6,367 nucleotides of DNA, taken from positions 1 through 6,367 of the forward strand of contig JASLJO010000218.1 in the NCBI GenBank assembly GCA_030152505.1, in the 5' to 3' direction. The notes beneath the pieces were generated by a model. That model saw only the letters and a program-made list of their open reading frames with translations. It did no database searches and was not told the DNA's origin. Of this stretch, positions 1-5,299 are shown piece after piece (positions within the stretch are counted from its first letter, which is position 1; every line of letters starts with the position of its first letter). The stretch is from Solirubrobacterales bacterium (GTDB lineage Bacteria; Actinomycetota; Thermoleophilia; Solirubrobacterales; 70-9). The position numbers and the translations under genes were made by a program.

Positions 1-39
1 ATCCGCTAACCGGATCAAACCTCGACCACGGTCATTGGC

Positions 40-276
40 TTAGCTGCCCGGAGTTCCCTCGAGCACCTCGCGTGCTTTCTGCGCAAGCTCCTCGGCGACG
101 AGGACTTCACGGGGGCCAGCGGCGAGGAAGTCCGGTACGTCCCAGCCCGCCGCGCGCCGCAGCATGCTCGGAATCCCGTGCTCGGCCAGCAGCCCCTGGA
201 TCATTTCCGCCTCGGCCTGCTGCTGGCCGTAGCCGACCTTGACCAGCTTGCCCTTCGGGCTCTTACTCGACCACAA
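40..276 (-). CDS. DUF2007-family small protein (putative signal-transducing protein)
   Basis: This small soluble protein (about 78 residues from the preferred start) has no membrane segment. Its pattern, a 'VKVGYGQQQAEAEMIQGLL' strand-helix followed by 'GIPSMLRR' and a closing 'VLVAEELAQKAREVLEG', matches the DUF2007 / putative prokaryotic signal-transducing family. The molecular role of that family is unsettled. No ATG or GTG is available near the front. A TTG at 276 has GAGG six bases upstream and overlaps the end of mec by 14 bases; a TTG at 291 is possible but its GGGGAG lies too close. It is the last visible gene of the cysO-cysM-mec operon and is probably translationally coupled to mec. 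A role in cysteine metabolism is guilt by association only. Confidence 0.75.
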   Translation of the reverse strand: MWSSKSPKGKLVKVGYGQQQAEAEMIQGLLAEHGIPSMLRRAAGWDVPDFLAAGPREVLVAEELAQKAREVLEGTPGS

Positions 277-658
277 GCTCAGCCTCGGCAATCTCCCCGT
301 CGCGGATCCAGAATCCCTTCAGGTCGGGCGCTTGTGGGTCCGCCAGCGAGACGATCAGGTAGATGGCTTCGGGCCAGCCGGCGAGGTTGACGTCGGTCTG
401 CGACGGATGGGCGGCGCTCTTGGTGTGGGAGTGGTAAATGGCCGCCAGCTCCTCCCCCCCCTCTTCGATCGCCCGCATCAGCCGGAACTGCTCCTTGGCA
501 TCGATCGAGTAACGCAACGGGCTCGCCTCGGCGTTAACCGCCCGGTACACGGTCCGCGCCTCGCCGTCGCCGCCGCCGACCATTCCGCAGCACTCGTTCG
601 GCAGGTCCTCTCGCGCGTGGGCGATGATCTCGTCGACGAGGCTCTGGGCGATCCGCAT
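263..658 (-). CDS. mec: Mec-type M67/JAMM zinc metalloprotease, CysO-cysteine hydrolase
   Basis: This is a cytoplasmic zinc peptidase of about 131 residues, the usual size for single-domain bacterial JAMM proteins. The full JAMM signature is present: E22 in 'NECCG', then H76-S-H78, seven residues, S86, two residues, D89. In Mycobacterium tuberculosis the equivalent Mec cleaves the CysO-cysteine adduct to release cysteine and regenerate CysO. The same role is inferred here because the gene directly follows cysM and belongs with cysO. The ATG at 658 (MRIAQSL) is preferred because family members begin near this strand. A GTG at 685 that overlaps the cysM stop codon would add nine residues. Neither start has a clear ribosome binding site, so coupling to cysM translation is likely. 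Confidence 0.9.
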   Translation of the reverse strand: MRIAQSLVDEIIAHAREDLPNECCGMVGGGDGEARTVYRAVNAEASPLRYSIDAKEQFRLMRAIEEGGEELAAIYHSHTKSAAHPSQTDVNLAGWPEAIYLIVSLADPQAPDLKGFWIRDGEIAEAELVVE

Positions 659-678
659 CGGCGTGGCGAGTCTGGGAC

Positions 679-1641
679 CTACCACCAGACGGTGGAGTCC
701 AGGTTCTCGATCTCGTCGATGGGCCGCGTGTAGACGCCTGAGGAGAGGTACTTCCAGCCGTCGTCGGGGATGAGGAAGACGACGTTGCCACCGTCGAGCT
801 CCTCGCCGATGCGGACCGCGATGCGGGCGATCGCGCCCGACGAGACGCCGGCGAAGACGCCCTCCTCGTCGAGCAGCTTGCGCGTCCAGACGATCGCGTC
901 GCGGTTGGAGACCATGATCTTGCGGTCAAGCAGGCTGATATCGATGATCGGCGGGATGAAGCCGTCGTCGAGCGAACGCAGGCCGTGGACCATCTCACCC
1001 TGCATCGGCTCGGCGGCGACGATCAGCGTGTCGGGGTCGTGCTCCTTCAGCCGCCGCCCGTTGCCCATCAGCGTGCCGCCGGTGCCGAGGCCGCCGACGA
1101 AGGCGGTCACCTCGTCCAGCTCCTCGAGGATCTCGACGGCGGTGCCGTGGTAGTGGGCATTCGGATTGGCCTCGTTGCCGTACTGATAGGGCATGTGGTA
1201 GCGGGAGTCCTCGGCCATCTCCAGCGCCACCTCGACCGCGCCGTTGGAGCCCTTGGCGCCTTCGGAGTAGGCGATCTCCGCCCCGTACATCTCGAGCAGC
1301 TGGGTGCGCTCGGCGGTGACGTTGTCGGGCATCACCACCTTGAGCGGGTAGCCCTTGCGGCGGCAGATCATCGCCAGCGAGATCCCGGTGTTGCCCGAGG
1401 TCGGCTCGAGGATCGTCTGGCCGGGCTCGATCGCGCCCTCGGCCTCGGCCGCCTCGATCATCGACTTGGCGACGCGGTCCTTTACCGAGCCGGTCGGGTT
1501 ACGGCCCTCGAGCTTGGCGTAGATGCGCACGCCGGGCTTTGGCGAGAAGCGCGGCAACTCGACCAGAGGGGTATTGCCGATCGACTCGACGATGTCGCCG
1601 AAGCGTCCTCCGCAGGGCCTGTTGAGCAGCTCTCCCGCCAT
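679..1641 (-). CDS. cysM: CysM-type cysteine synthase (O-phosphoserine sulfhydrylase, CysO-dependent)
   Basis: This is a 320-residue fold-type II PLP enzyme. K54 in 'NPTGSVKDR' is the PLP lysine, 'TSGNTG' (81-86) is the substrate loop, and 'GGLGTGGT' (183-190) is the phosphate-binding glycine loop. R222 in 'GLRSLDDGF' lines up with Arg220 of M. tuberculosis CysM, the residue linked to O-phosphoserine preference. The C-terminus ends in an extended tail ('STVWW') like that of the mycobacterial enzyme. The expected reaction is O-phosphoserine plus CysO-thiocarboxylate to CysO-cysteine. The ATG at 1641 is chosen because it lies just before the family's N-terminus. A longer open frame reaches a TTG at 1740, but those codons come from the mobile element. 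TATACT at 1657-1652 is a possible -10 box; no convincing -35 is seen. The gene is now cut off from cysO by the insertion. Confidence 0.95.
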   Translation of the reverse strand: MAGELLNRPCGGRFGDIVESIGNTPLVELPRFSPKPGVRIYAKLEGRNPTGSVKDRVAKSMIEAAEAEGAIEPGQTILEPTSGNTGISLAMICRRKGYPLKVVMPDNVTAERTQLLEMYGAEIAYSEGAKGSNGAVEVALEMAEDSRYHMPYQYGNEANPNAHYHGTAVEILEELDEVTAFVGGLGTGGTLMGNGRRLKEHDPDTLIVAAEPMQGEMVHGLRSLDDGFIPPIIDISLLDRKIMVSNRDAIVWTRKLLDEEGVFAGVSSGAIARIAVRIGEELDGGNVVFLIPDDGWKYLSSGVYTRPIDEIENLDSTVWW

Positions 1642-1651
1642 TACTTCAGAA

Positions 1652-1657
1652 AGTATA
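1652..1657 (-). promoter_or_regulatory. Candidate -10 box upstream of cysM
   Basis: TATACT reads toward cysM and ends ten bases before its ATG, giving a predicted leader of about four bases. At the normal spacing there is no TTGACA-like -35, either in the element end or in the reconstructed uninterrupted sequence. It would matter if cysM now has to be transcribed on its own. Confidence 0.35.
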
Positions 1658-1664
1658 GCCAGGG

Positions 1665-1672
1665 TTCTGCTA
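1665..1672 (+). repeat. Target-site duplication, left copy (TTCTGCTA)
   Basis: TTCTGCTA lies immediately outside the left inverted repeat, and an identical copy in the same orientation lies immediately outside the right one at 5334-5341. Eight bases is within the range known for IS1-family elements (8-9 bp is common). The perfect match argues for one insertion of the whole element that has not since rearranged. Confidence 0.95.
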
Positions 1673-1706
1673 GGTAGTGGGTCAGTTTGAATCGGCCCTA
1701 GATTCG
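1673..1706 (+). repeat. Left terminal inverted repeat (IRL)
   Basis: The outer 19 bases (1673-1691) are GGTAGTGGGTCAGTTTGAA and match the right end perfectly in inverted orientation. After nine mostly different bases, GATTCG recurs at the same offset (bases 29-34) in both ends. That suggests a second conserved protein contact inside the end. Confidence 0.93.
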
Positions 1707-1750
1707 CCCCGCTGAGTCCTCTAGCTTCATTCGGCGACAAGAAACCAAAC

Positions 1751-1781
1751 GGCGGGGGCGCTGCGCTAACAGCCCCCCGCC
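1751..1781 (+). repeat. GC-rich dyad in the leader of the left passenger cassette
   Basis: GGCGGGGG at 1751-1758 pairs with CCCCCGCC at 1774-1781 around a 15-base loop. No T-run follows, so it is not a standard intrinsic terminator in this direction. It lies between the left end and the ribosome binding site at 1790-1795. It could be an operator, an insulating hairpin against transcription coming in from outside, or chance in GC-rich DNA. Confidence 0.4.
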
Positions 1782-1805
1782 CGGCACCGAAAGGACGACC
1801 TTCCG

Positions 1806-2057
1806 ATGCAGGCGAATCCTAGGCGGCGGCATTGGCCCGCCGATCGCATCCCCCTTCAACGCGCAGTCATGGCGCTCTCGCTGGCCGTCTACCCCCAGTG
1901 GCGCACGATCCCTGAGCTGGCCCGTGAGATCGGCAACAAGGGCGTTCTGACGAGAGCCATCTTGGAGTTGATCGGCCTCGGCTTGCTCGAAAACCACGGC
2001 TCGGCCGTGCGTCCCACCAAGCCCGTCGCCCATCTCGAACGGCTGATGCTTCCATGA
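1806..2057 (+). CDS. Small winged-helix-like protein (passenger gene)
   Basis: This 83-residue soluble protein has a basic N-terminus (PRRRHW). Its pattern fits a compact winged helix: helix 17-29 (LQRAVMALSLAVY), 'TIPELAREIG' (34-43), 'GVLTRAILELIGLGLLENHG' as the probable recognition region (46-65), then a short wing and a terminal helix. I recall similar small proteins in Thermoleophilia genomes, but no named function is known to me. AAAGGA at 1790-1795, ten bases before the ATG, supports this start. The stop overlaps the XRE gene by four bases (ATGA), so the two are probably made together. DNA binding, perhaps with its XRE partner, is an inference. Confidence 0.75.
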   Translation: MQANPRRRHWPADRIPLQRAVMALSLAVYPQWRTIPELAREIGNKGVLTRAILELIGLGLLENHGSAVRPTKPVAHLERLMLP

Positions 2058-2338
2058 CGGTCCGTGAGCAGTTCGCGGCCAATCTGCGTCGTGAGCGCAA
2101 GCGGGTCGGACTTAGCCAGGAAGCCCTTGGCGAGCGCGCTGGCCTTCATCGCACGGCCATCGGCCTTTTGGAGCGGGGAGAACGACTGCCCCGAATAGAC
2201 ACGCTGATCAAGCTGGCCCAGGCGCTGCCCGTCGAGGCCGCGGATCTATTGGACGGCATCACTTGGGAGCCGGGAGAGACCAAGACCACGCCCGGCCAGT
2301 TCACGCTGAGCAGAGGGGTACCCTCTGGGCATGCCTAA
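2054..2338 (+). CDS. XRE-family helix-turn-helix transcriptional regulator (passenger gene)
   Basis: This 94-residue protein is mostly one Cro/C1-type HTH domain: 'FAANLRRERKRVGLSQEALGERAGLHRTAIGLLERGERLPRID' pattern over residues 7-50, with helix 2 at about 21-29 and the recognition helix at 33-41. The tail (70-94) has no recognised domain. It probably binds DNA as a dimer and represses genes within the element. The start codon overlaps the preceding stop (ATGA) and has no clear Shine-Dalgarno, so reinitiation is expected. Its end overlaps the next gene by eight bases. Possible operators are the CATGTCC/GGACATG dyad at 3760-3791 or the GC-rich dyad at 1751-1781; neither assignment is shown by the sequence. 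Confidence 0.9.
   Translation: MTVREQFAANLRRERKRVGLSQEALGERAGLHRTAIGLLERGERLPRIDTLIKLAQALPVEAADLLDGITWEPGETKTTPGQFTLSRGVPSGHA
2311..2327 (+). promoter_or_regulatory. Hairpin covering the ribosome binding site of the small GGKARA gene
   Basis: CAGAGGG (2311-2317) and CCCTCTG (2321-2327) form a 7-bp perfect stem with a three-base loop. The stem contains AGAGGGG, the only Shine-Dalgarno-like stretch before the ATG at 2331. A ribosome finishing the XRE gene (stop at 2336-2338) would open it, which would tie translation of the two genes together. Confidence 0.5.
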
Positions 2339-2558
2339 GCGGTCCAGGAAGCCCGCTGATCTCAACCGTCTCGCCGCCGCCATCGTTGGCGATGCGACCG
2401 ACGAGACGCGGCAGGAGTCGGAGAGCCAGCAGGCACGAGCGGGGCGTCTGGGGGGAGCTAAGGGAGGAAAGGCCCGGGCTACTGGAATGACTTCCGAAGA
2501 ACGAAGCGCCGCCGCTAGGAAGGCTGCTCAGGCTCGCTGGTCGAAGACCCCCCGGTAG
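2331..2558 (+). CDS. Small basic protein with GGKARA / A-A-R-K-A-A-Q-A-R-W tail (passenger gene)
   Basis: This 75-residue protein is highly charged and alanine/arginine-rich. The C-terminal part, 'GRLGGAKGGKARATGMTSEE' (38-57) followed by 'RKAAQARW' (63-70), is a recurrent pattern in small bacterial proteins of unknown function; nucleic-acid binding is plausible from the basic, glycine-lysine character but not shown. It overlaps the XRE gene by eight bases at its start. At its end it overlaps the C-terminal codons of the convergent AAA+ gene by 44 bases (2515-2558). The tight overlaps support a real three-gene cassette. It might be an antitoxin-like or architectural partner of the two regulators, but there is no direct evidence. 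Confidence 0.72.
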   Translation: MPKRSRKPADLNRLAAAIVGDATDETRQESESQQARAGRLGGAKGGKARATGMTSEERSAAARKAAQARWSKTPR

Positions 2559-3762
2559 GGAGCATTTCGTCAAGCTGACCCTGCATCAGCACGTAGGGCT
2601 GCAGCAAAGGATCCCTGAACCGGTAGCGATACCGGTAGCTAGTCCCCAGCCTGTCGAGGATGCCTCCGCGGTCGCCCTCACCTGAAAAGTCGTTGAGGTG
2701 CTGGGCGAAGGCAGGGAGGTCCCGATAGGTGCCGGTAATCCTTTGTAGCTCGTCTCGAACGTCAGTTCCCCCGAAGGTGCCTTTCTCATCTCGTCTAGCC
2801 AGGGCGCACGCCAGCAGAACCTGCTTGTAAAGCGTCTCGCGGTTGCTGCTCGTCGCCCGGTGGTAGGTATCGAGGATTGACTGCTGGACGCTCTCGATTG
2901 ACTGCTCCACCGCAGCATCAAGATCGGTGGCGCGGATATGCGTGCGGTTGCTGTCCACGGCCACTCGACAGGCATTCTGGGTGATCAGATGCACATAGTT
3001 CGGCAAACCTTGCGCAAGGCTCACGACGCGTTTCTTGAAGTCGGGATCAACGGTCATCTCGGCGGCCTCAACCCCTTTCTCCACGATCTCTCCCAGCTCT
3101 TCGGCCGACATGTTCGGCATGGAGATTTGACCGAGGGAACGGCGGACTGACTGATGGGCCTTCACAAGCCCGTCGATGTCGTCGGCAACACCGATCAAGA
3201 CGATGGTTGCGGGGGTGAGCTGATCCGACAGCACCTTCGTGGTATCGGCGAAGCCATATTTCTCCTGCTCGGACAGGCGGTCGAACTCATCAATGAAAAT
3301 GGCAAGAGGGGTTTCCTGTGAAAGCGCCATAAGCCCGCGCCGAATCATGTCGGCGGTGACCGGCTGGCTGTCGAGGTCGATGACTGCCGTTGACGGCACC
3401 ATCGTTGAGGAAGTCTGCGGTGCAAAACCGAAGCCGGGGGTCTTGAGAGTCACGAACAGGTCCCCGAAGACCGACTTCCAGATCGAATCAAAGGTGTCGC
3501 TGGCCGTGCAGGTGTAGTGCAACGAGACGATCGGATTGGTCTGACCGGCGAGGATTTTGACCATTACCTTGGCCAGCGAGGTCTTGCCAACCCCGCGCCC
3601 GCCATAGATCGCGGCATGCTGACCTGGTTGTTCAACCAGGTCCAAGAGCGTGACTATCTGCTTTACCCGGCCTGCAAATAGCGATTGATCATCCACCGGC
3701 GCGGCCGGGCGGAAGGCCTTGCTGATGAGCTGGTGCTTTCGTATCCGTTCTTCTTGGTCCAT
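2515..3762 (-). CDS. Orc1/Cdc6-like AAA+ ATPase (passenger gene)
   Basis: This 415-residue P-loop ATPase has Walker A GGRGVGKT at 54-61, Walker B 'LAIFIDEFD' at 153-161 with D158-E159, a sensor-1-like 'TIVLIGVADD' (186-195) and 'SVRRSL' (205-210) where an arginine finger would be expected. A lid-like helical region (219-290) follows, then a C-terminal part that could be a winged helix with the curious 'YRYRYRFRDPLL' (377-388). The layout resembles Orc1/Cdc6-type AAA+ proteins, which load or remodel nucleoprotein complexes. Within a transposon it could act like TnsC, IstB or MuB in target choice, or it could be unrelated cargo. No transmembrane segment is seen. TATACT at 3774-3769 places transcription start on the ATG, so the mRNA may be leaderless; AGGA is too close to serve as a normal ribosome site. 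The 3' end overlaps the convergent small gene. Confidence 0.88.
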   Translation of the reverse strand: MDQEERIRKHQLISKAFRPAAPVDDQSLFAGRVKQIVTLLDLVEQPGQHAAIYGGRGVGKTSLAKVMVKILAGQTNPIVSLHYTCTASDTFDSIWKSVFGDLFVTLKTPGFGFAPQTSSTMVPSTAVIDLDSQPVTADMIRRGLMALSQETPLAIFIDEFDRLSEQEKYGFADTTKVLSDQLTPATIVLIGVADDIDGLVKAHQSVRRSLGQISMPNMSAEELGEIVEKGVEAAEMTVDPDFKKRVVSLAQGLPNYVHLITQNACRVAVDSNRTHIRATDLDAAVEQSIESVQQSILDTYHRATSSNRETLYKQVLLACALARRDEKGTFGGTDVRDELQRITGTYRDLPAFAQHLNDFSGEGDRGGILDRLGTSYRYRYRFRDPLLQPYVLMQGQLDEMLPTGGSSTSEPEQPS

Positions 3763-3791
3763 GTCCTAAGTATAAACATTCTTCGGACATG
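3760..3791 (-). promoter_or_regulatory. Leaderless promoter and operator-like dyad of the AAA+ gene
   Basis: On the minus strand TATACT (3774-3769) lies six bases before the ATG at 3762, so +1 would fall on the A of the start codon. The -10 box is framed by a perfect inverted repeat, CATGTCC at 3760-3766 and GGACATG at 3785-3791. The arms are 25 bp apart, a little over two helical turns, as expected for a dimeric repressor. No good -35 is present, so an activator or repressor-controlled promoter is plausible. The element's own XRE protein is the obvious candidate regulator (inference). Confidence 0.5.
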
Positions 3792-3870
3792 AAAGGCGAT
3801 ATTTAAGAGAAAAGGCCCTGTTTAAGTTCGATACCGACCGGCTGTTTGTATTTCCATCCGATCGCTTATG

Positions 3871-3876
3871 CATTAT
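3871..3876 (+). promoter_or_regulatory. Candidate -10 box of the transposase gene
   Basis: CATTAT ends seven bases before the ATG at 3884. This would give an almost leaderless transposase mRNA starting at or next to that codon. TTGTAT at 3846-3851 is the nearest -35-like hexamer, with a long 19-bp spacer, so the promoter is expected to be weak. There is no ribosome binding site for either possible ATG (3875 or 3884), which fits low transposase expression. Confidence 0.35.
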
Positions 3877-3899
3877 GGTCAGTATGAACAGGCTGACCA
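3876..3899 (+). promoter_or_regulatory. Terminal-repeat-like dyad over the transposase start codon
   Basis: GGTCAGTATGAACAGG (3877-3892) matches bases 8-23 of the right terminal repeat (GGTCAGTTTGAACTGG) at 14 of 16 positions. The outer, cleavage-side bases (GGTAGTG) are not conserved. The same site forms a dyad, TGGTCAG at 3876-3882 and CTGACCA at 3893-3899. A transposase that recognises the inner repeat could bind here without cutting and block its own transcription or initiation. This reading is inference; the sequence match is direct. Confidence 0.55.
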
Positions 3900-4720
3900 C
3901 GGCCAAGCGCGCCCAGATCATCGGCTGCCTGGTCGAGGGCAACAGCATCCGGGCCACGGTCCGAATGACCGGTGCGGCCAAGAACACGATCACCAAGCTG
4001 CTCGTGGATCTCGGGGAAGCCTGCGCGGAGTACCAGGACGGCGCGCTGGTCGACCTTCCCTGCAAGGTGGTCGAGGCCGACGAGATCTGGGCCTACTGCT
4101 ACTCCAAGCAGAAGAACGTGCCGGAGCAGTTCAAAGGGACGCCGGGCTACGGAGACGTCTGGACCTTCACGGCCGTGTGCGCCGATACGAAGCTGGTCCC
4201 GTCCTGGCTCGTTGGAGAGCGCACCGCTTATGACGCGGAGTTCTTGCTGAGCGACCTGGCCCGGCGGATGGCGGGACGCATCCAGCTATCGACGGATGGC
4301 CACGCGATGTACGAATCGGCGGTGGGGCCAGCGTTCGGCGGCAATGTCGATTGGGCGCAGATCCAGAAGACGTACGCGAACGATTCGGCCCAGAAGGGCA
4401 AATACAGCCCCGCTGTCTGCACGGGGACCAAGCGGCGTGTCCTTAAGGGCGATCCCGATCCCGACCGGATCTCAACGAGCTACGTCGAGCGGCAGAACCT
4501 CACGATGCGGATGGGGATGCGGCGCTTTACCCGTTTGACCAATGGCTTCAGCCGCAAGGTCGAGAACCTGGCGCATGCCGTGTCCTTGCACTTCATGCAC
4601 TACAACTTTGCCCGTCCACACTCCGCACTGAAGGGGCGCTATCCCCGGACGCCTGCGATGGCGGCGGGAGTCGCCGACCACTTCTGGAGCCTGGAAGAGA
4701 TCGCGGCGCTACTGGACTGA
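3884..4720 (+). CDS. IS1-family single-ORF DDE transposase
   Basis: This 278-residue transposase catalyses movement of the surrounding element by cutting at its inverted repeats. It has an N-terminal helix-turn-helix ('QIIGCLVEGNSIRATVRMTG', 11-30, through 'TITKLLVDLG', 35-44) and an RNase-H-like catalytic core. Likely catalytic residues are D66 in 'EADEIW', D138 in 'STDGHAMYE' and E202 in 'SYVERQNL'; the following 'GFSRKVENLAHAVSLHF' and 'HYNFARPH' patterns are typical of the IS1 family. It is longer than E. coli InsAB' and encoded in one frame, so no programmed frameshift is needed. ATG 3884 (MNRLTTAKR) matches the family's usual start better than ATG 3875, which adds only three residues. 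It appears intact. It is convergent with the 61-residue gene, one base apart, and lies within an IR-like dyad at its own start. Confidence 0.95.
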   Translation: MNRLTTAKRAQIIGCLVEGNSIRATVRMTGAAKNTITKLLVDLGEACAEYQDGALVDLPCKVVEADEIWAYCYSKQKNVPEQFKGTPGYGDVWTFTAVCADTKLVPSWLVGERTAYDAEFLLSDLARRMAGRIQLSTDGHAMYESAVGPAFGGNVDWAQIQKTYANDSAQKGKYSPAVCTGTKRRVLKGDPDPDRISTSYVERQNLTMRMGMRRFTRLTNGFSRKVENLAHAVSLHFMHYNFARPHSALKGRYPRTPAMAAGVADHFWSLEEIAALLD

Positions 4721-4721
4721 G

Positions 4722-4907
4722 CTATTCGGTTCCGCCGTCCGACTGCCAGCCCGTCTGCGGCTGTTCACGGAGATCCTTGCGGACCATCGCATGAAACGCT
4801 TTAATCGCTTTCGAGCTAGGCGGCTTGCCTAGCGTCGTCCCCATGCTCGGACCTGCTGAAGGCACGCTGAGCGACTCTGCTGGCTGTTTTACCTGCGGTT
4901 CGGCCAT
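4722..4907 (-). CDS. 61-residue hypothetical protein downstream of DUF3467 gene
   Basis: I do not recognise this short protein. It is proline- and serine-rich at the front (14-34) with a single plausible helix near 'SKAIKAFHAMVRKDLRE' (32-48); no signal peptide or membrane segment is visible. The ATG at 4907 is six bases after the DUF3467 stop codon. GGAGGA at 4926-4921 lies within the last codons of that gene but 13 bases from the ATG, which is longer than ideal. The stop comes one base after the convergent transposase stop. The tight placement supports a two-gene unit with DUF3467, but a short open frame in GC-rich DNA could also arise by chance. Confidence 0.5.
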   Translation of the reverse strand: MAEPQVKQPAESLSVPSAGPSMGTTLGKPPSSKAIKAFHAMVRKDLREQPQTGWQSDGGTE

Positions 4908-4913
4908 ATGGAT

Positions 4914-5192
4914 CTAGTCGTCCTCCGATGGGATTCCTGATTCATCAGTGTAGTCCTTCCAAGCATTGTTGAACAGGTCTACAAGTTGACTGAGAAGCAA
5001 CGGCGAGAACGAGACGCGGGCGACAACTTGGCCCTGCTGACCCATCGGCCCCATGCGCACGAAGTCCAGCGTGTACTCGTGGGGTGAGCGGGCGAGATTG
5101 GCAACATTGGCCCACTTCCCTGCGAACGTCTCGGGGTCCATCATGATCGGCGGACCCTGTTGCGGCTGCGGCGGTTGCGGTGGCTGGGGCAA
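4914..5192 (-). CDS. DUF3467-family protein (passenger gene)
   Basis: This 92-residue soluble protein has an N-terminal Pro/Gln repeat (PQPPQPPQPQQ, 2-12), then a DUF3467-like core: 'WANVANLARSPHEYTLDFVRM' pattern (27-47), 'GQVVARVSFSPLLLSQLVDLF' pattern (54-74), and an acidic tail (ESGIPSEDD). Function of the family is unknown to me beyond its recurring, conserved fold. The start is a TTG at 5192, chosen because AGGGAGG sits about five bases upstream; the next ATG pair (codons 17-18) has no ribosome site and would remove the Pro/Gln segment. It is the first gene inward from the right end and is collinear with the host operon, so read-through from cysO could express it. Confidence 0.75.
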   Translation of the reverse strand: MPQPPQPPQPQQGPPIMMDPETFAGKWANVANLARSPHEYTLDFVRMGPMGQQGQVVARVSFSPLLLSQLVDLFNNAWKDYTDESGIPSEDD

Positions 5193-5299
5193 GACTCCCT
5201 CCCTGTCGGATGCCGATTGCCGGGAGGAGCCTACTAGCTCGAGAACGTCGTCAGCACGCTCTCGGTACGGCCTGGACCTTCCCCGTATCAGGGGCTCGA
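5193..5299 (-). other. Noncoding leader inside the right end of the element
   Basis: About 140 bp separate the right terminus from the DUF3467 start, much like the 133-bp leader at the left end. It contains a short dyad, CCCC GTATCA GGGG at 5281-5294, and the AGGGAGG ribosome site next to the TTG. I find no convincing promoter and no coding frame with a good start here. Confidence 0.4.

Noticed and set aside
1..15. ATCCG/CGGAT hairpin after the DUF2007 gene as a terminator
   Set aside because: The stem is only 5 bp, has no T-run within the window, and lies at the edge.
985..1677. Long plus-strand open frame opposite cysM
   Set aside because: It is a shadow of the high-GC cysM reading frame, without a recognisable domain or ribosome site.
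1642..1740. N-terminal extension of cysM from a TTG at 1740
   Set aside because: The extra codons lie in the inserted element end and the target duplication; the family N-terminus fits the ATG at 1641.
1698..2149. Minus-strand open frames opposite the winged-helix and XRE genes
   Set aside because: They have no recognisable domain, while the plus-strand frames encode clear HTH proteins with overlapping starts and stops.
4718..4760. Shared terminator between the convergent transposase and 61-residue genes
   Set aside because: No stem followed by a T-run is present on either strand.
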